Notes: a model not told the origin generated them from the letters alone. Shown: positions 36,564 to 47,600, numbered from the stretch's first letter. The stretch: 64,000 nt of DNA from Agrilactobacillus yilanensis (GCF_003946725.1 NZ_RHOY01000010.1:1-64000); one strand, 5' to 3'. Made by a program: numbers and translations.

Positions 36564-37949
36564 GTGAACTTACCTAAAGATTTTATTAATAAATACCAAG
36601 CTTTATTAGGTCAACCAGAAGCCGCACAATTTTTGGCAAGCTTTGATCAGCCAGTTGAAAAAGGGTTTCGGATTAATCCGATGAAAGCCGATTTGGTCAC
36701 GCCGCTTGTACCGACCGCTGAGCCAATTGCCTATGTCAAAGGCGGCTATTTTGGCACAGTGAAGGGCAACAGTATTGCCCATACCAGCGGTGGTGTTTAT
36801 TCTCAAGAACCCAGTGCGATGTATGTCGGTGCGGTGGTGGATCCCCAGCCAGGGGAGGTAATTTTAGACCTATGTGCCGCGCCGGGTGGTAAATCCACGT
36901 ATATCGGCAGTCAAATGGCGGGACAAGGGGTGTTGGTTGCCAATGAAATCAATGCCAAGCGGGCAAAAGTCTTGGCTGAAAATGTGGAACGCTTTGGCCT
37001 GAAAAATGCAATTGTGACTAATGAAACCCCTGATCGTTTAGCGGCAGCTTGGCCCCAGCAGTTTGATAAAATTTTAGTGGATGCCCCTTGTTCTGGGGAA
37101 GGGATGTTTCGTAAAGATCCTGAAGCGATGACTTATTGGCAGTTGGCTTATCCTGAAACTTGTGCGGCTCGGCAAAAAGAAATTTTAACTGCAGCTTTAA
37201 AAATGTTAAAACCCGGTGGTCAGTTGATTTATTCTACGTGTACTTTTGCGCCTGAAGAAGATGAACAAGTTATGGCTTGGGTTTTGGCGCAGTATCCAGC
37301 GTTAAGTTTAAAACCGATTCAAAAATATGCGGGGATGAGCGCCGGGCGGCCAGAATGGGCGGATGGTACCGCAAGTTTAGCGAATGCAGTGCGCTTGTGG
37401 CCACATTTGATGCGGGGAGAAGGCCATTTCATTGCTTGCCTGCAATCTAACGCTAGTCCAGAAAAAACGTCAACACGTGCTAAAAAAGGCCATTCAAAGC
37501 ATACTGCTAAAACAAGTGGCACACTTACGAAAGCACAACAAACTTTAGTTGAAGCTTGCTTAGCACAGACGTTTAAGCAACCGGTACTAGATTTTCAATA
37601 TTTAAGACTACAAGGGGATCACTTGCATTTAGTGCCCCAGTCAACGCTGCCGTTAACGCAGTTAAAAATTCTGCGGAATGGGTTGAATGTTGGGGTTTTT
37701 AAGAAAAATCGCTTTGAATTGGATCATGATTTAGCTTTGAGCCTCCCGGCAGCGGCTTATCAAGTCGTTTATGAAGTGGACGAAACGGCCTATCAGCATT
37801 ATCGGCATGGTGAAAGTTTGACCTTGGCCCAACCGTTAGCGGCTAAAAAGACATTTGGCTTGTTGACGTATCAGCATTTAGGCTTTGCCATTGGTAATTT
37901 TGTAGGCACACAAGTTAAAAATTTTTATCCAAAAGGTTTACGAAATTAA
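36564..37949 (+). CDS. 16S rRNA m5C methyltransferase, RsmF/NOL1-NOP2-Sun family
   Basis: SAM-dependent RNA cytosine-C5 methyltransferase, 461 residues. The SAM site is ILDLCAAPGGKSTYIGSQM, the two catalytic cysteines lie in DAPCSGEGMFRKDP and IYSTCTFAPEEDE, and the C-terminal third has the PUA-like extension of RsmF-type enzymes. A low-complexity linker (about 295-325, Lys/Thr/Ala-rich) joins the parts. The GTG start is at 36564. The exact rRNA position modified cannot be told from sequence. A terminator follows at 37964. Confidence 0.9.
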   Translation: MNLPKDFINKYQALLGQPEAAQFLASFDQPVEKGFRINPMKADLVTPLVPTAEPIAYVKGGYFGTVKGNSIAHTSGGVYSQEPSAMYVGAVVDPQPGEVILDLCAAPGGKSTYIGSQMAGQGVLVANEINAKRAKVLAENVERFGLKNAIVTNETPDRLAAAWPQQFDKILVDAPCSGEGMFRKDPEAMTYWQLAYPETCAARQKEILTAALKMLKPGGQLIYSTCTFAPEEDEQVMAWVLAQYPALSLKPIQKYAGMSAGRPEWADGTASLANAVRLWPHLMRGEGHFIACLQSNASPEKTSTRAKKGHSKHTAKTSGTLTKAQQTLVEACLAQTFKQPVLDFQYLRLQGDHLHLVPQSTLPLTQLKILRNGLNVGVFKKNRFELDHDLALSLPAAAYQVVYEVDETAYQHYRHGESLTLAQPLAAKKTFGLLTYQHLGFAIGNFVGTQVKNFYPKGLRN

Positions 37950-37963
37950 TAAGTAGATATTAT

Positions 37964-38012
37964 AAAAAGCTGGTTCATGAAAACGTTGAAGGTTTTCATG
38001 GACCAGCTTTTT
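37964..38012 (+). terminator. Intrinsic terminator after the RsmF-like gene
   Basis: AAAAAGCTGGTTCATGAAAAC pairs with GTTTTCATGGACCAGCTTTTT (one mismatch) around a 7-base loop. It could also stop transcription coming from fni. Confidence 0.93.
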
Positions 38013-38020
38013 GATTGTGT

Positions 38021-38057
38021 GCATTGTCAAACCGTAAGCTCTCGCGCTCTTTTTAAA
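38021..38057 (-). repeat. Half-copy of the lysA-downstream repeat after fni
   Basis: On the minus strand, immediately at the fni stop, the order is TTTAAAAAGAGCGCGA, GAGCTTACGG, TTTGACAATGC. The lysA flank at 28032-28068 reads TTTAAAAGAGCGCGA, CAAGCTACGG, TTTTGACAATGC. Both copies start at a stop codon and run downstream of the gene. The right arm of the inverted repeat is absent here. Confidence 0.65.
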
Positions 38058-39102
38058 TAAAACTGATTTTCAATTCTCGTTGTTGGATGTAGCTTTGTAA
38101 TTTAGGGCTGAGGACGAGGTCACTTTCCCTTAATTCTGTCAGGTTTTTGGCGCCTAATAGGGTCATGATCAGTGGTAGTTGGTCGAGCCAGGTTTGTAAA
38201 ATACGGATGACTTCTTCGACGGGGTTTTGGCGTAATAGGTTTAAGATGGTACCGCTCATGCCCACCATTTCAGCGCCTAGACGCCAGGCTTTGACGATGT
38301 CTAATGGCTGGCGGACGCCGCCGGAAGCAAAGAAGTGTGTCTTTTTGAATTCATTGGCTTCTAATAAGGATTCCACGGTACTTAGGCCCATGTTATCCAA
38401 ATAAGGCAAGTCATGCTGCGGCCGACGGGCATTTTCGATTTTAGCAAAATTAGTGCCACCTTTGCCAGAAACGTCGATGTATTTAATACCGGCATTGACT
38501 AATTTGGAGATGGTCAATTGGTCCATGCCAAAGCCAACTTCTTTAGCAATAATTGGTACGTCCAAATTTTCGCGATAAGTTTTTAAATTCTTTAACCAAT
38601 AAAACTGGCGTTGGCCTTCTGGCATAATCGCTTCTTGAATCGGATTTAAGTGGATTTGTAAGGCATTGGCCTGTACGAGGTCAATAGCTGTTTGCAATTG
38701 GTCTAAGGTTTTGTCAGCGCTCATATTGGCAAAAACTAACCCGTCAGGATTGTACTGCCGGACAATGCTAAAAGAAGCTTGGCTGTCTGCTTCGGTTAAG
38801 GCGATGGACTCTGAACCTACCGCCATGGGAATTCTTAAAGCGGCCGCAATTTGTGCCAGTTGGCCATTTATTTTTTTAGTGCGTTCAGAGCCGCCGGTCA
38901 TGGCATTGATATAAATTGGTGCGGCAATTGTTTGACCGAATAATTGCGTTTCTAGATGTACATCTGAAACGGCCATTTCCGGCAGACTTTGGTGCAACAA
39001 ACGAATTTCATCAAAATCATTCGTTTGTTCCGGTTGATAGAAGTGCTGTGCTAAGGCAACGTGTTCATCTTTACGATGGGCGTGGCTTGATTCATTTGAC
39101 AT
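38053..39102 (-). CDS. fni: Isopentenyl-diphosphate delta-isomerase, type 2
   Basis: FMN- and NADPH-dependent isomerase interconverting IPP and DMAPP, the last step of the mevalonate branch. The 349-residue TIM barrel has the N-terminal RKDEHVALAQ, INAMTGGSERTKKINGQLA, HLNPIQEAIMPEGQR, SGKGGTNFAKIENARR and FASGGVRQPLDIVKA motifs. It is third in the minus-strand mvk-mvaD-fni cluster, 26 bases after mvaD, with AAGGGAG as ribosome site. Confidence 0.95.
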   Translation of the reverse strand: MSNESSHAHRKDEHVALAQHFYQPEQTNDFDEIRLLHQSLPEMAVSDVHLETQLFGQTIAAPIYINAMTGGSERTKKINGQLAQIAAALRIPMAVGSESIALTEADSQASFSIVRQYNPDGLVFANMSADKTLDQLQTAIDLVQANALQIHLNPIQEAIMPEGQRQFYWLKNLKTYRENLDVPIIAKEVGFGMDQLTISKLVNAGIKYIDVSGKGGTNFAKIENARRPQHDLPYLDNMGLSTVESLLEANEFKKTHFFASGGVRQPLDIVKAWRLGAEMVGMSGTILNLLRQNPVEEVIRILQTWLDQLPLIMTLLGAKNLTELRESDLVLSPKLQSYIQQRELKISFI

Positions 39103-39128
39103 AACAATCGCTCCCTTGAAATTTAAAA

Positions 39129-40097
39129 TTAAATTAATTTGGCACCAGGTCCGGGCTTAGCAATCACCATGGCTACTTTTGGCAGTAACTTTTTAAGCGC
39201 CTGGGCAATTCGTTGGCTCTGACTGGCCGCACAAATAATCTTGATGTTTGGGCCGGCATCCATTGTGAAATAACAAAGGTAGCCTTGGGTTCTTAACTGC
39301 TGGATTGCGGCAATCGCCTGTAACGTTTCTGGTAAAAAATAACTGAAGGGCGGGGTTGCCGCTAACATGGTGGCATGCATTTTTAAGGCATTGGCCTCGG
39401 CAATTTCGCCGACCTGCTGTAAATCTTTTGCAGCAATCGCTGCTTTAATCGCTGTTAAATCCGCTTCGCAGCGTTGGACAAAGGCCGGATAAAACGGTGA
39501 AGTCGCCACCGTATTGGCCATCCCTTGCCGGCTGGAAACGGTTTTAGCAGTATCGGAAATCACTAAAGCAATCATGGCAATGTCTAAGTCAGTGGTTTCT
39601 GCTGGATTTAAAGGCACGCCATAAGAATCTTCATCTGTTTGACCTTTTTGCCATTCCACAAAGCCACCATAAATAGAGCGGCAGGCGGATCCAGAACCCC
39701 GTCTGGCTAAGCGAGATAAGGTCTGCTTTGGTAAATTAAGGCCTAAGGCAGCCGTGGCAGCTACGGTTAAAGCGGCTAAACCAGAAGCCGAAGAGGCCAA
39801 ACCTGCGGCGGTGGGTACGTGATTCGTGGAGGTCACGGCTAATTTCTGATCGGTTTTAGCGTAGGCTCTTAAAATATCTAAAAAAGCCGTCATTTTAGTT
39901 AAACCAGGACCGGTTATTGGCTGCGCATCTAAAGTAAATTGATCCGTTGTTGCCGGTGTTACCGTCGTTTTTGTATAAAATTGATCTAAAGTTAAAGATA
40001 ACGAGCTGTTATATGGAATGATAAGCTGGGGGTCTTTTTTACCCCAATATTTAATTAATGCAATATTAGTATGTGCCACTGCAGTGTACGTTGACAT
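39129..40097 (-). CDS. mvaD: Diphosphomevalonate decarboxylase
   Basis: GHMP-fold enzyme producing isopentenyl diphosphate from mevalonate 5-diphosphate. It begins AVAHTNIALIKYWGKKD, which is diagnostic, and has the phosphate loop PTAAGLASSASGLAALT, the RRGSGSACRSIYGGFVEW catalytic block and a C-terminal TMDAGPNIKII. At 322 residues it is standard. It follows mvk by 10 bases. Its substrate requires phosphomevalonate kinase, which is not adjacent as it usually is in lactic acid bacteria. Confidence 0.96.
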   Translation of the reverse strand: MSTYTAVAHTNIALIKYWGKKDPQLIIPYNSSLSLTLDQFYTKTTVTPATTDQFTLDAQPITGPGLTKMTAFLDILRAYAKTDQKLAVTSTNHVPTAAGLASSASGLAALTVAATAALGLNLPKQTLSRLARRGSGSACRSIYGGFVEWQKGQTDEDSYGVPLNPAETTDLDIAMIALVISDTAKTVSSRQGMANTVATSPFYPAFVQRCEADLTAIKAAIAAKDLQQVGEIAEANALKMHATMLAATPPFSYFLPETLQAIAAIQQLRTQGYLCYFTMDAGPNIKIICAASQSQRIAQALKKLLPKVAMVIAKPGPGAKLI

Positions 40098-40107
40098 AAC
40101 GATCTCC

Positions 40108-41052
40108 CTAAGTATGATTGATTTCAGCTAACGGCTGCCGCCAAGTATCAATGGCACCAGCGGCACTTAACGCCTGCTGTAAATTTTCAGCGGTTGCTAA
40201 ATCCGGTGCTAAGGCCAATAAACAGCCCCCTTGACCGCCCCCCGTTAATTTGGCTCCTAGTGCGCCGTGGGTTAGCGCCACTTGAATTAAGCGGTCTAAA
40301 GCTTTAGAACTAACCCCTAAGTCTTTGAGCTGCTGCTGGGCTAACGTTAAATTTTGACCCAGCGCCTTTAAATCTCCTTGGGCCAAATTGGCTTTTACCG
40401 CGGTTGTCAATTGGCCTAGTTTGGCAATTTTAGGTTTAAAAATAATAGGGGCATCGGTCAGTTCTTGTCGCACTAACGCAACCGCCGTGCTGGTTCGACC
40501 TTTAATACCGCTGTCGGCGATCACCAAATAGCCTTTTGTTTTAAATTGCAGTTCGTAGGGCATTTGGCCTTTAACGAACCAAATTGGCGTTTTAGCACTG
40601 GCGGTGGCCGCATCTAAGCCGCTGGGTTTGCCGTGAATAATTTTTTCTGAAAAATCAGCCCAGTTTAACAACGTTTGTGTAGGCAGCTTTGTTTTAAAAT
40701 AGTCGTAAAAACAGCGGATAATGCCAATGGCGGTAGCTGCTGAAGAGCCCATGCCCCGTTCGGCCGGCAGATCACTTTCAATGGTGAGTTCAAAACTTTC
40801 ATTGGGCTGCTGAAAATGGCGCAGTAACGCTTGAATTAATTTTTGAATCCCAGTTAATTGGGCCATTGCCCGGTCTAAGGGGCCATCATAATAGCGGGAA
40901 TGCAGTAATTGCGCTTGTTGCGTCGTTTGCTGCATCGTCACCGTCAGTTTCACCGATGGCAGTGGTAAGGCAATGGCAGGCTGGCCATAAACCACCGCAT
41001 GTTCCCCGATTAAAATTATTTTTGCATGACTAAAACCATAACCTTGTCGCAA
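40108..41052 (-). CDS. mvk: Mevalonate kinase
   Basis: GHMP kinase for the first phosphorylation of mevalonate, 314 residues. It has AKIILIGEHAVVYGQPAIALPL near the start, the ATP loop LPAERGMGSSAATAIG, SGLDAATA with the catalytic aspartate, and KLTGGGQGGCLLAL near the end. The TTG at 41052 lies about 9 bases after AAAGGAAG. It is first in the cluster and divergent from rexB. Confidence 0.95.
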   Translation of the reverse strand: MRQGYGFSHAKIILIGEHAVVYGQPAIALPLPSVKLTVTMQQTTQQAQLLHSRYYDGPLDRAMAQLTGIQKLIQALLRHFQQPNESFELTIESDLPAERGMGSSAATAIGIIRCFYDYFKTKLPTQTLLNWADFSEKIIHGKPSGLDAATASAKTPIWFVKGQMPYELQFKTKGYLVIADSGIKGRTSTAVALVRQELTDAPIIFKPKIAKLGQLTTAVKANLAQGDLKALGQNLTLAQQQLKDLGVSSKALDRLIQVALTHGALGAKLTGGGQGGCLLALAPDLATAENLQQALSAAGAIDTWRQPLAEINHT

Positions 41053-41150
41053 GGCAGACTTCCTTTCTGATCGCCTTAATTTATTATCGCATGCCGCTGT
41101 TTCCCAATGAAATAGATTATGATAAACTTAATAAAAAAAGGAGTGCGAAC

Positions 41151-44100
41151 ATGAGTTTAGAATTTTTATACGGTACTGCTGATAAGGACCATCAAAAGGC
41201 AATCATTGACTGCTTAAAAGCCGACAAAAAGGCCGCCTCAGCAGATCAGTTCTTTTTGATTGTTCCCAACCATATTAAATTTGAATCTGAAGTTAATTTA
41301 ATGACACAATTACAAAAAAGTCAAAAGACGGCGGATTATTATGCCACTGAAAAAGTGCAAGTTTTTTCATTCAGCCGTTTGGCTTGGTTTTTTCTTAAAG
41401 ACACTCAATTTTACCAGAAAAGCCGATTAGATTCAGCCGCCCAGAGTATGATTTTAACAAAGATCTTTCAAGAAGTTAAAACCCAGTTAAAAGTATTCCG
41501 GGGCGAGTTGACCCAGCCGGGGTTTACCCAAGCTTTGGGCAAACAGCTTACTGAATTGCAAAACGAAAAAATTACACCAGCACAATTAAGTCAAAGCGTG
41601 GCAGCGTTAGCGACAAATTCAGATACCTATTTAAAGGCGCAAGATTTAAGTTTAATTTATGACCGCTATTTGACCGCCGTGACCCAGCAGTTTATGAGCA
41701 ATGATGAATTATTGCAACAGCTTAAAACGGCGCTGGCGGCGGCTGATTTAAGTCAATTTCATTTTTATTTTCAAGGCTTCACCCAACTCACGGCTATCGA
41801 ATTAGAAATCGTCTTAACTTTAGTCCAAAACGCAAAAGGCGTCCATTTCAGTTTAATTTTAGATCAGCCTTGCTTAACGCAAACACTGGTGGCTACGGAT
41901 TTATTTTTCCGGTCTAAAAAATTACAGCAGCAGCTTGTTGCTGGGTTACAGTCACTGGGCCTCACTTATCATAATACACTGATTCCAGTATCCCGGATAA
42001 AACCGGCCTTAAAAACAGTGGGGGATTATTGGTTAAAACCGGATACAAAAATCACTTGTGCCCCAGCCTTGACCTTAACGGTGGCAGATAATCCCTATCA
42101 AGAATTGGAACAAGTGGCGTTAACGATCCATCAATTAGTGACGGATCAAGGCTATCATTATCAAGACTTTTTAATTTTAACCAAACATTTAGCGGATTAT
42201 GAAACAGTGTTAAAACCAATTTTTGAGCAGTTTGAGCTGCCTTACTTTAACGATCTGCAAATTCCAATGCAAGATCATCCGCTGCTGGCTTTTTTGACCA
42301 GTCTATTTGCAGTTGATCAAAATAATTTTCGCTATACCGATATTATGCGGCTGTTAAAAACGGAATTATTGGTTAAAGTTGATTCGGAAGTTTTCACAAA
42401 AGCGGCGTTTCGGCAGATGTTGGATATTACCGACAATTATTTGTTGGCCCATAATTTATACCGCAAAGATTGGCTGTCTGAAACACCTTGGCAATATGTA
42501 ATCAAAAATTTTGATGCAACGGCAACGGAAGTGCAAGTGGATAGCGTTAAAACCCAGGCGATTGAGACCATTCATCAGCTGGTGCGCACACAGTTAGCTC
42601 CGTTTTATCAGCAGCTGGCACAAGTTCAAACTGCTGAAGCTGGCGCCACGTTAGTGTATCAATTTTTAAAGACAGCTGGTGTGTTAGATCAGCTGGTCAT
42701 TTGGCAGAATGAAACGGCCCAAACTGCAGCAACGGTGGGGATTGTGGATAAAAACACCCAAGGCTTTAATGTCTTTATTCAGCTTTTGGAACAGTACGTG
42801 GCGATTTTAGGCACCGCACCTTTTGATGCTAAAGTATTCATTGAATTGATTACCGCCGCTTTTACCAATACCGCTTACGCCCAAATTCCGGCCACGTTAG
42901 ACGCGGTCAATGTGTCTGAAGTGGGGATGGTGCAGATGAATAATCGCAAAATAACTTTTTTCATCGGCTTAACGGATCAGAATTTACCAGAAGTAACGAC
43001 GGCACCAACTATTTTAAATGATGAAGACCGCACACAGCTGCAGGCGGTGGATCCAGCTTTTGAACCGTTACAAACCGCTGCTGCCGTGATGGCCAATGAA
43101 CGCTTTTTGGCCTATACCGCCTTTTTAAATCCTACAGAACATTTATATTTGAGCTATGCCAAAACGAACAGCGACGGGCAGAACAAACAAGTTTCGCCTT
43201 ATTTTGCCCAACTACAAAAACACTTTAAATTGTCACCAAAAGTAGTTTCTAGCCGGTTACCAATCACGGAAGACATCGCTGAATTGCGCCCATTAATTGG
43301 CACAAGACGGCAGATGATCCGCCAGCTAGTACCGGTATTGCGGCAGGCAAAAGATACCGCAACGCCTATGGGTACGCCATTGACGTTTATTTATGAAAAA
43401 CTGCTAAACGAGCCGCCTTTTGCTAATTTGGCCCAAAAAGTTTTTGCCAGTTTGCAGTATCATAATCAGCCCCAGCAGTTAAAGCCAAAAGTGGTGGATT
43501 TATTATTTGGCCAGACACTGCGGGCGTCGGTTTCACAGCTGGAAACGTATTATGAAAATCCCTATGCTTATTTTTTGACTTATGGCTTACATTTAAAAGA
43601 ACGGGAAATTTACGACTTAACACCGGCCAGTCGGGGGTCTTTTTACCATGAAGTAATGGACGCCTTTATTAAATATGTCGTGACACAAAAGCTGGATTTG
43701 GCCAAGCTATCCTCTGAGCAAATGGATCAAATTTTGGATCAGGTGCTCACCGAAGTTTATCAACTGCCGCAATATGATATTTTTTCCAGTACGGGCCGGA
43801 TGCACTTCATTCGTTATCGCTTAAAAGAAGTGCTTAAGCTGTCCATTAAAAATAATATTATCCAAGGGACAAAAATGGCTTTTCGGCCTTATCGGACAGA
43901 AATTCCGTTTGGGACCGGAAAAAATGGGCTAAAGGGCTTGCATTATCAAATTGACTCGCAACATGATATTCAGCTGCGGGGCAAAATTGATCGGATTGAT
44001 GTGGCAGATTTGGCCACCACGCGGCTGTTTAATATTATTGATTATAAGTCCAGTGAACGAGATTTTGATTATCAACAGATTTATCACGGGCTATCGTTAC

Positions 44101-44663
44101 AGATGCTGACCTACTTGCAAAGTGTTTTGGATAATTTGGCGCCCTTGGGGTTAAGTGATGCCCAATTTGCCGGGGCTTATTATTATCATCTACAAAACCC
44201 AAGCGTGCCCCTTGAAGCGCTAAAAGGGGCAATCAATGATGAAAATATTGAGGCTCAAGTGTTAAAAGCCTTCAGATATCAAGGCATCAGTCGCAATGAT
44301 GAGACAGTTTTAGAGCAGCTGAATACAGATGTCGTCCAGTTAAGACGTAACAAAAATGGGGCCGTCAATGCGTCAGATTTGGCCAAAGTCCCTAATCAAG
44401 GCCAATTGGCCCAGCTCAGTGCTTATAATACGTACAAAATTAAAGCGGCGGCGCAAGCCATTTTTGCCGGTGCGCTGCCTTTAAAACCGGTTCAGTTCAA
44501 CAAACAGCGGACAGCGTTAGATTACAGTCCGTATCAAGCAATTTTTGAATTTGATCCAATGTTGCCAGAAAATAATTACCAGCTTTTACAGCCCGCACCA
44601 AAGGATAAATTAACCGGCTGGCTGGCGATGATGGCTGCAGTTTTGCAACAATCCAATTTGTAG
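41151..44663 (+). CDS. rexB: ATP-dependent helicase/nuclease subunit B (RexB/AddB)
   Basis: The 1170-residue non-helicase partner of the AddAB/RexAB enzyme, which processes double-strand ends for recombination. The N-terminal half is an inactivated helicase-like fold (SLEFLYGTADKDHQKAI; no Walker A). The C-terminal RecB-type nuclease site is visible as LFNIIDYKSSERDF with upstream GKIDRID. I see no cysteine cluster for the iron-sulfur centre of classical AddB, consistent with the RexB subgroup. The ATG at 41151 follows AAAAGGAG; an earlier in-frame ATG is upstream of it. Confidence 0.94.
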   Translation: MSLEFLYGTADKDHQKAIIDCLKADKKAASADQFFLIVPNHIKFESEVNLMTQLQKSQKTADYYATEKVQVFSFSRLAWFFLKDTQFYQKSRLDSAAQSMILTKIFQEVKTQLKVFRGELTQPGFTQALGKQLTELQNEKITPAQLSQSVAALATNSDTYLKAQDLSLIYDRYLTAVTQQFMSNDELLQQLKTALAAADLSQFHFYFQGFTQLTAIELEIVLTLVQNAKGVHFSLILDQPCLTQTLVATDLFFRSKKLQQQLVAGLQSLGLTYHNTLIPVSRIKPALKTVGDYWLKPDTKITCAPALTLTVADNPYQELEQVALTIHQLVTDQGYHYQDFLILTKHLADYETVLKPIFEQFELPYFNDLQIPMQDHPLLAFLTSLFAVDQNNFRYTDIMRLLKTELLVKVDSEVFTKAAFRQMLDITDNYLLAHNLYRKDWLSETPWQYVIKNFDATATEVQVDSVKTQAIETIHQLVRTQLAPFYQQLAQVQTAEAGATLVYQFLKTAGVLDQLVIWQNETAQTAATVGIVDKNTQGFNVFIQLLEQYVAILGTAPFDAKVFIELITAAFTNTAYAQIPATLDAVNVSEVGMVQMNNRKITFFIGLTDQNLPEVTTAPTILNDEDRTQLQAVDPAFEPLQTAAAVMANERFLAYTAFLNPTEHLYLSYAKTNSDGQNKQVSPYFAQLQKHFKLSPKVVSSRLPITEDIAELRPLIGTRRQMIRQLVPVLRQAKDTATPMGTPLTFIYEKLLNEPPFANLAQKVFASLQYHNQPQQLKPKVVDLLFGQTLRASVSQLETYYENPYAYFLTYGLHLKEREIYDLTPASRGSFYHEVMDAFIKYVVTQKLDLAKLSSEQMDQILDQVLTEVYQLPQYDIFSSTGRMHFIRYRLKEVLKLSIKNNIIQGTKMAFRPYRTEIPFGTGKNGLKGLHYQIDSQHDIQLRGKIDRIDVADLATTRLFNIIDYKSSERDFDYQQIYHGLSLQMLTYLQSVLDNLAPLGLSDAQFAGAYYYHLQNPSVPLEALKGAINDENIEAQVLKAFRYQGISRNDETVLEQLNTDVVQLRRNKNGAVNASDLAKVPNQGQLAQLSAYNTYKIKAAAQAIFAGALPLKPVQFNKQRTALDYSPYQAIFEFDPMLPENNYQLLQPAPKDKLTGWLAMMAAVLQQSNL

Positions 44664-44678
44664 AGGAGTTTCTAAAAA

Positions 44679-47600
44679 ATGGTTCAATATACAGAAAATC
44701 AAACTAAAGCAATTACCCATCGGGGCCATAATATTTTAGTTTCGGCCTCTGCTGGTTCTGGGAAGACGGCGGTTCTAGTCCAACGGGTGATTGAAGCCAT
44801 TGCCACCATTGATGTGGATCAGCTGCTGATTGTAACTTTTACCGAGTTAGCGGCTAAAGAAATGAAGGATCGGATTCGGGCGGCAGTTGAGACTAAAATT
44901 AGCGATTTACAAAACGATGCGGCCCAAAGCGAACAGCTCAATCATTACCGGCGGCAGCTGAATCGGTTAAACTTAGCCAATATCAGTACGATTCACGCCT
45001 TTTGCCAAAATATTATTCATAAGTTTTATTATTTAATTAATATTGATCCAGAATTTACGATTTTGGCCGATGCGGCCCAAGCCATGCTGTTAAAGCAAAG
45101 CGCCTTTGCGGACTTGCGGGAAGCTTATTACAATCAAGATGATTTAACTTTTTTCCAGCTGACTGAAAATTTTTCTAACGACCGTGATGATGCCGGTTTA
45201 GAAGCAGCGGTCTTTAAAATTTATGAGTATATGCAAGCTTTTCCAGACCCAACTGCTTGGCTAAATCAGTTAACTGAAAACTATCAAAACCAACCAGAAT
45301 TATTAAATATGCCGGTTTATCAAACAACGGTGCTGCCGGAACTGCAACGTGAATTGACGCAATTAGAAAATGATGTGGTGGTATTACAGCAAGATTTTCA
45401 AGATCAGCAACTGGAACGTCATGCAGAAGCGGTCGCCACTATACTGCCTAAAATTAAACAGACAGAAGCGGCGTTACAGCTAGGTTATACGGCTTTGCGG
45501 ACCAATTTAATTGATGTGCCATTAGATGCGCCATTAAAAGTAGGTCAGTGGCCGAGGTTAAAAAAGCCGGAAAAAGAAGCTGGGCATACGACAGCTGAAG
45601 TTAATGCTTTAAAGGAAACCGTTGTGGCCGATTTAGATGAAATTGAGGCTTTAAAAGAGGCGTATTTTGGACTGCCTGAGCAAACGTTGCGGATCGTCAA
45701 TGATCAGTGTCAGACGTTAATTACGAAATTAATCGAAGTGGTCCAAAAATTTGCCACGGCGTATCAGCAGCTTAAACAAGACCGGGGGCTGTTGGATTTT
45801 AGTGATCTGGAACATGATGCCCATGCCATTTTGACGACAAAAGACGCAACGGGTCAGTTGCTGGCACAAAATTTTTATCAGCAGAAGTTTAATGAGGTTT
45901 TGATTGATGAATATCAAGATATTAATCCGCTGCAAGAGGCTTTATTGCAGTTGGTGGCCAAAACAAAACCAGGCAATCGGTTTATGGTGGGGGATATTAA
46001 ACAGTCTATTTATGGCTTTAGAATGGCGGAACCAAAGCTGTTTGCTCAAAAATATGTCCAGTATGCGGATCAGCCCGGTTCAGCGGCAGCAGATGAGCGA
46101 ATTATTTTATCGGATAACTTTCGCTCAAAACAAGCGATTACGAACTTTGTAAACTTTATTTTTGCCCAGATTATGGATACACAACTGGGGGATATTGACT
46201 ACGATAAAAAGGCTTATTTAAATTTTGGTGCTAAATATTATACCGATGGCGACAATCCGGTGGAAGTGCTGATGGCTCAAGCACCAGAGGATGATTCGGC
46301 GGCAGAAAATCAACCGTCAGTGGCACCGATGATTTTAGCGGCTGCCCAACGGATTCAGCAGCTGATTGCGGCCAAGACGTTGATTTATGACGGGGATGCC
46401 CCGAATCAGCAGCGGTTATTAACTTATCAAGATATTGCAATTTTAGTCCGGAGTCGCACGTTAAATACGGATATCGTGGATACGTTCAAGCGGGCGGCCA
46501 TTCCAGTATTGGTTAGTGATACTGAAAATTATTTTAAAACAACTGAATTACAAATCATGCTGTCCTTATTGCAATTAGTGGATAATTTAGATCAAGATAT
46601 CCCCTTGGTGGCCGTGTTGCGTTCACCAATGTATGCTTTTGATGAAAATGAATTGGGTTTTATTAGAGGCCAGCAGACAGAAAAAAATAAGAGCTTTTAT
46701 GACTGCCTACAGCTGGTGACCGCCGAAAAATTGACGGATCCTGAAATTTGCCGTGGAGACTTCAGCCAGCGGCTTGTGGCTTTTGACCAAGATATGACCC
46801 TTTACCGCGATATTGCCCGGAGTAATCAAATTGCGACGTTGATCTGGACGATTTATGATCGGACGGGATTTTTAGATTATGTAGGCGGTATGCCTTCTGG
46901 GCCCCAGCGACAGGCCAATTTAAATGCCTTGTATGATCGGGCCAAACAGTATGAGGAAACCGGCTTTAAAGGCGTGTTTCAATTTGTCCGCTTTATTCAG
47001 CAAATGCAAAAGAATAATAAAGATTTAGCACAGCCGAATCTAGCCAGCGAACGGACCAATGCGGTGCAAGTGATAACGATTCATGGCAGTAAAGGCTTAG
47101 AATTTCCAGTGGTGATTGGCTTAGGGTTAGAACATGGGTTTAATAAAAAAGATATTTCTAGAAGTTATATTTTAGATCAGAAATTAGGTTTAGGGTTGAC
47201 TTATTTAACATCAAAGCGCGTTAAAATTCCGACGATTCAAAAAAGCGCCATTGCCCAAGAAGCCACTAAAAAATTACTGTCTGAAGAGTTGCGTCTATTG
47301 TATGTCGCTTTAACGCGGGCCAAACAGCGGCTTATTTTAGTGGCCACCTGTCCTAAAAGCGGGGCTGATTCAGAAACTGAGTTATTGGATCAATGGGCTA
47401 AAGCTGCCGGGAACCAGTTGGCATTGCCATTAAATACTAAATTAAAAGCCAAAAGTTTTTTGGATTTTGTTGGGCCTGCCTTAGTCCGCGGGGTGAAAAA
47501 TGGGGCGCTTAAGCCTTATTATCAGCCGGGTTTATTTACGGCGCTGCCCCATGAGGTGGTGGTGACTTTTAAACAACCGACGCCTACATTTACGGCGGCA

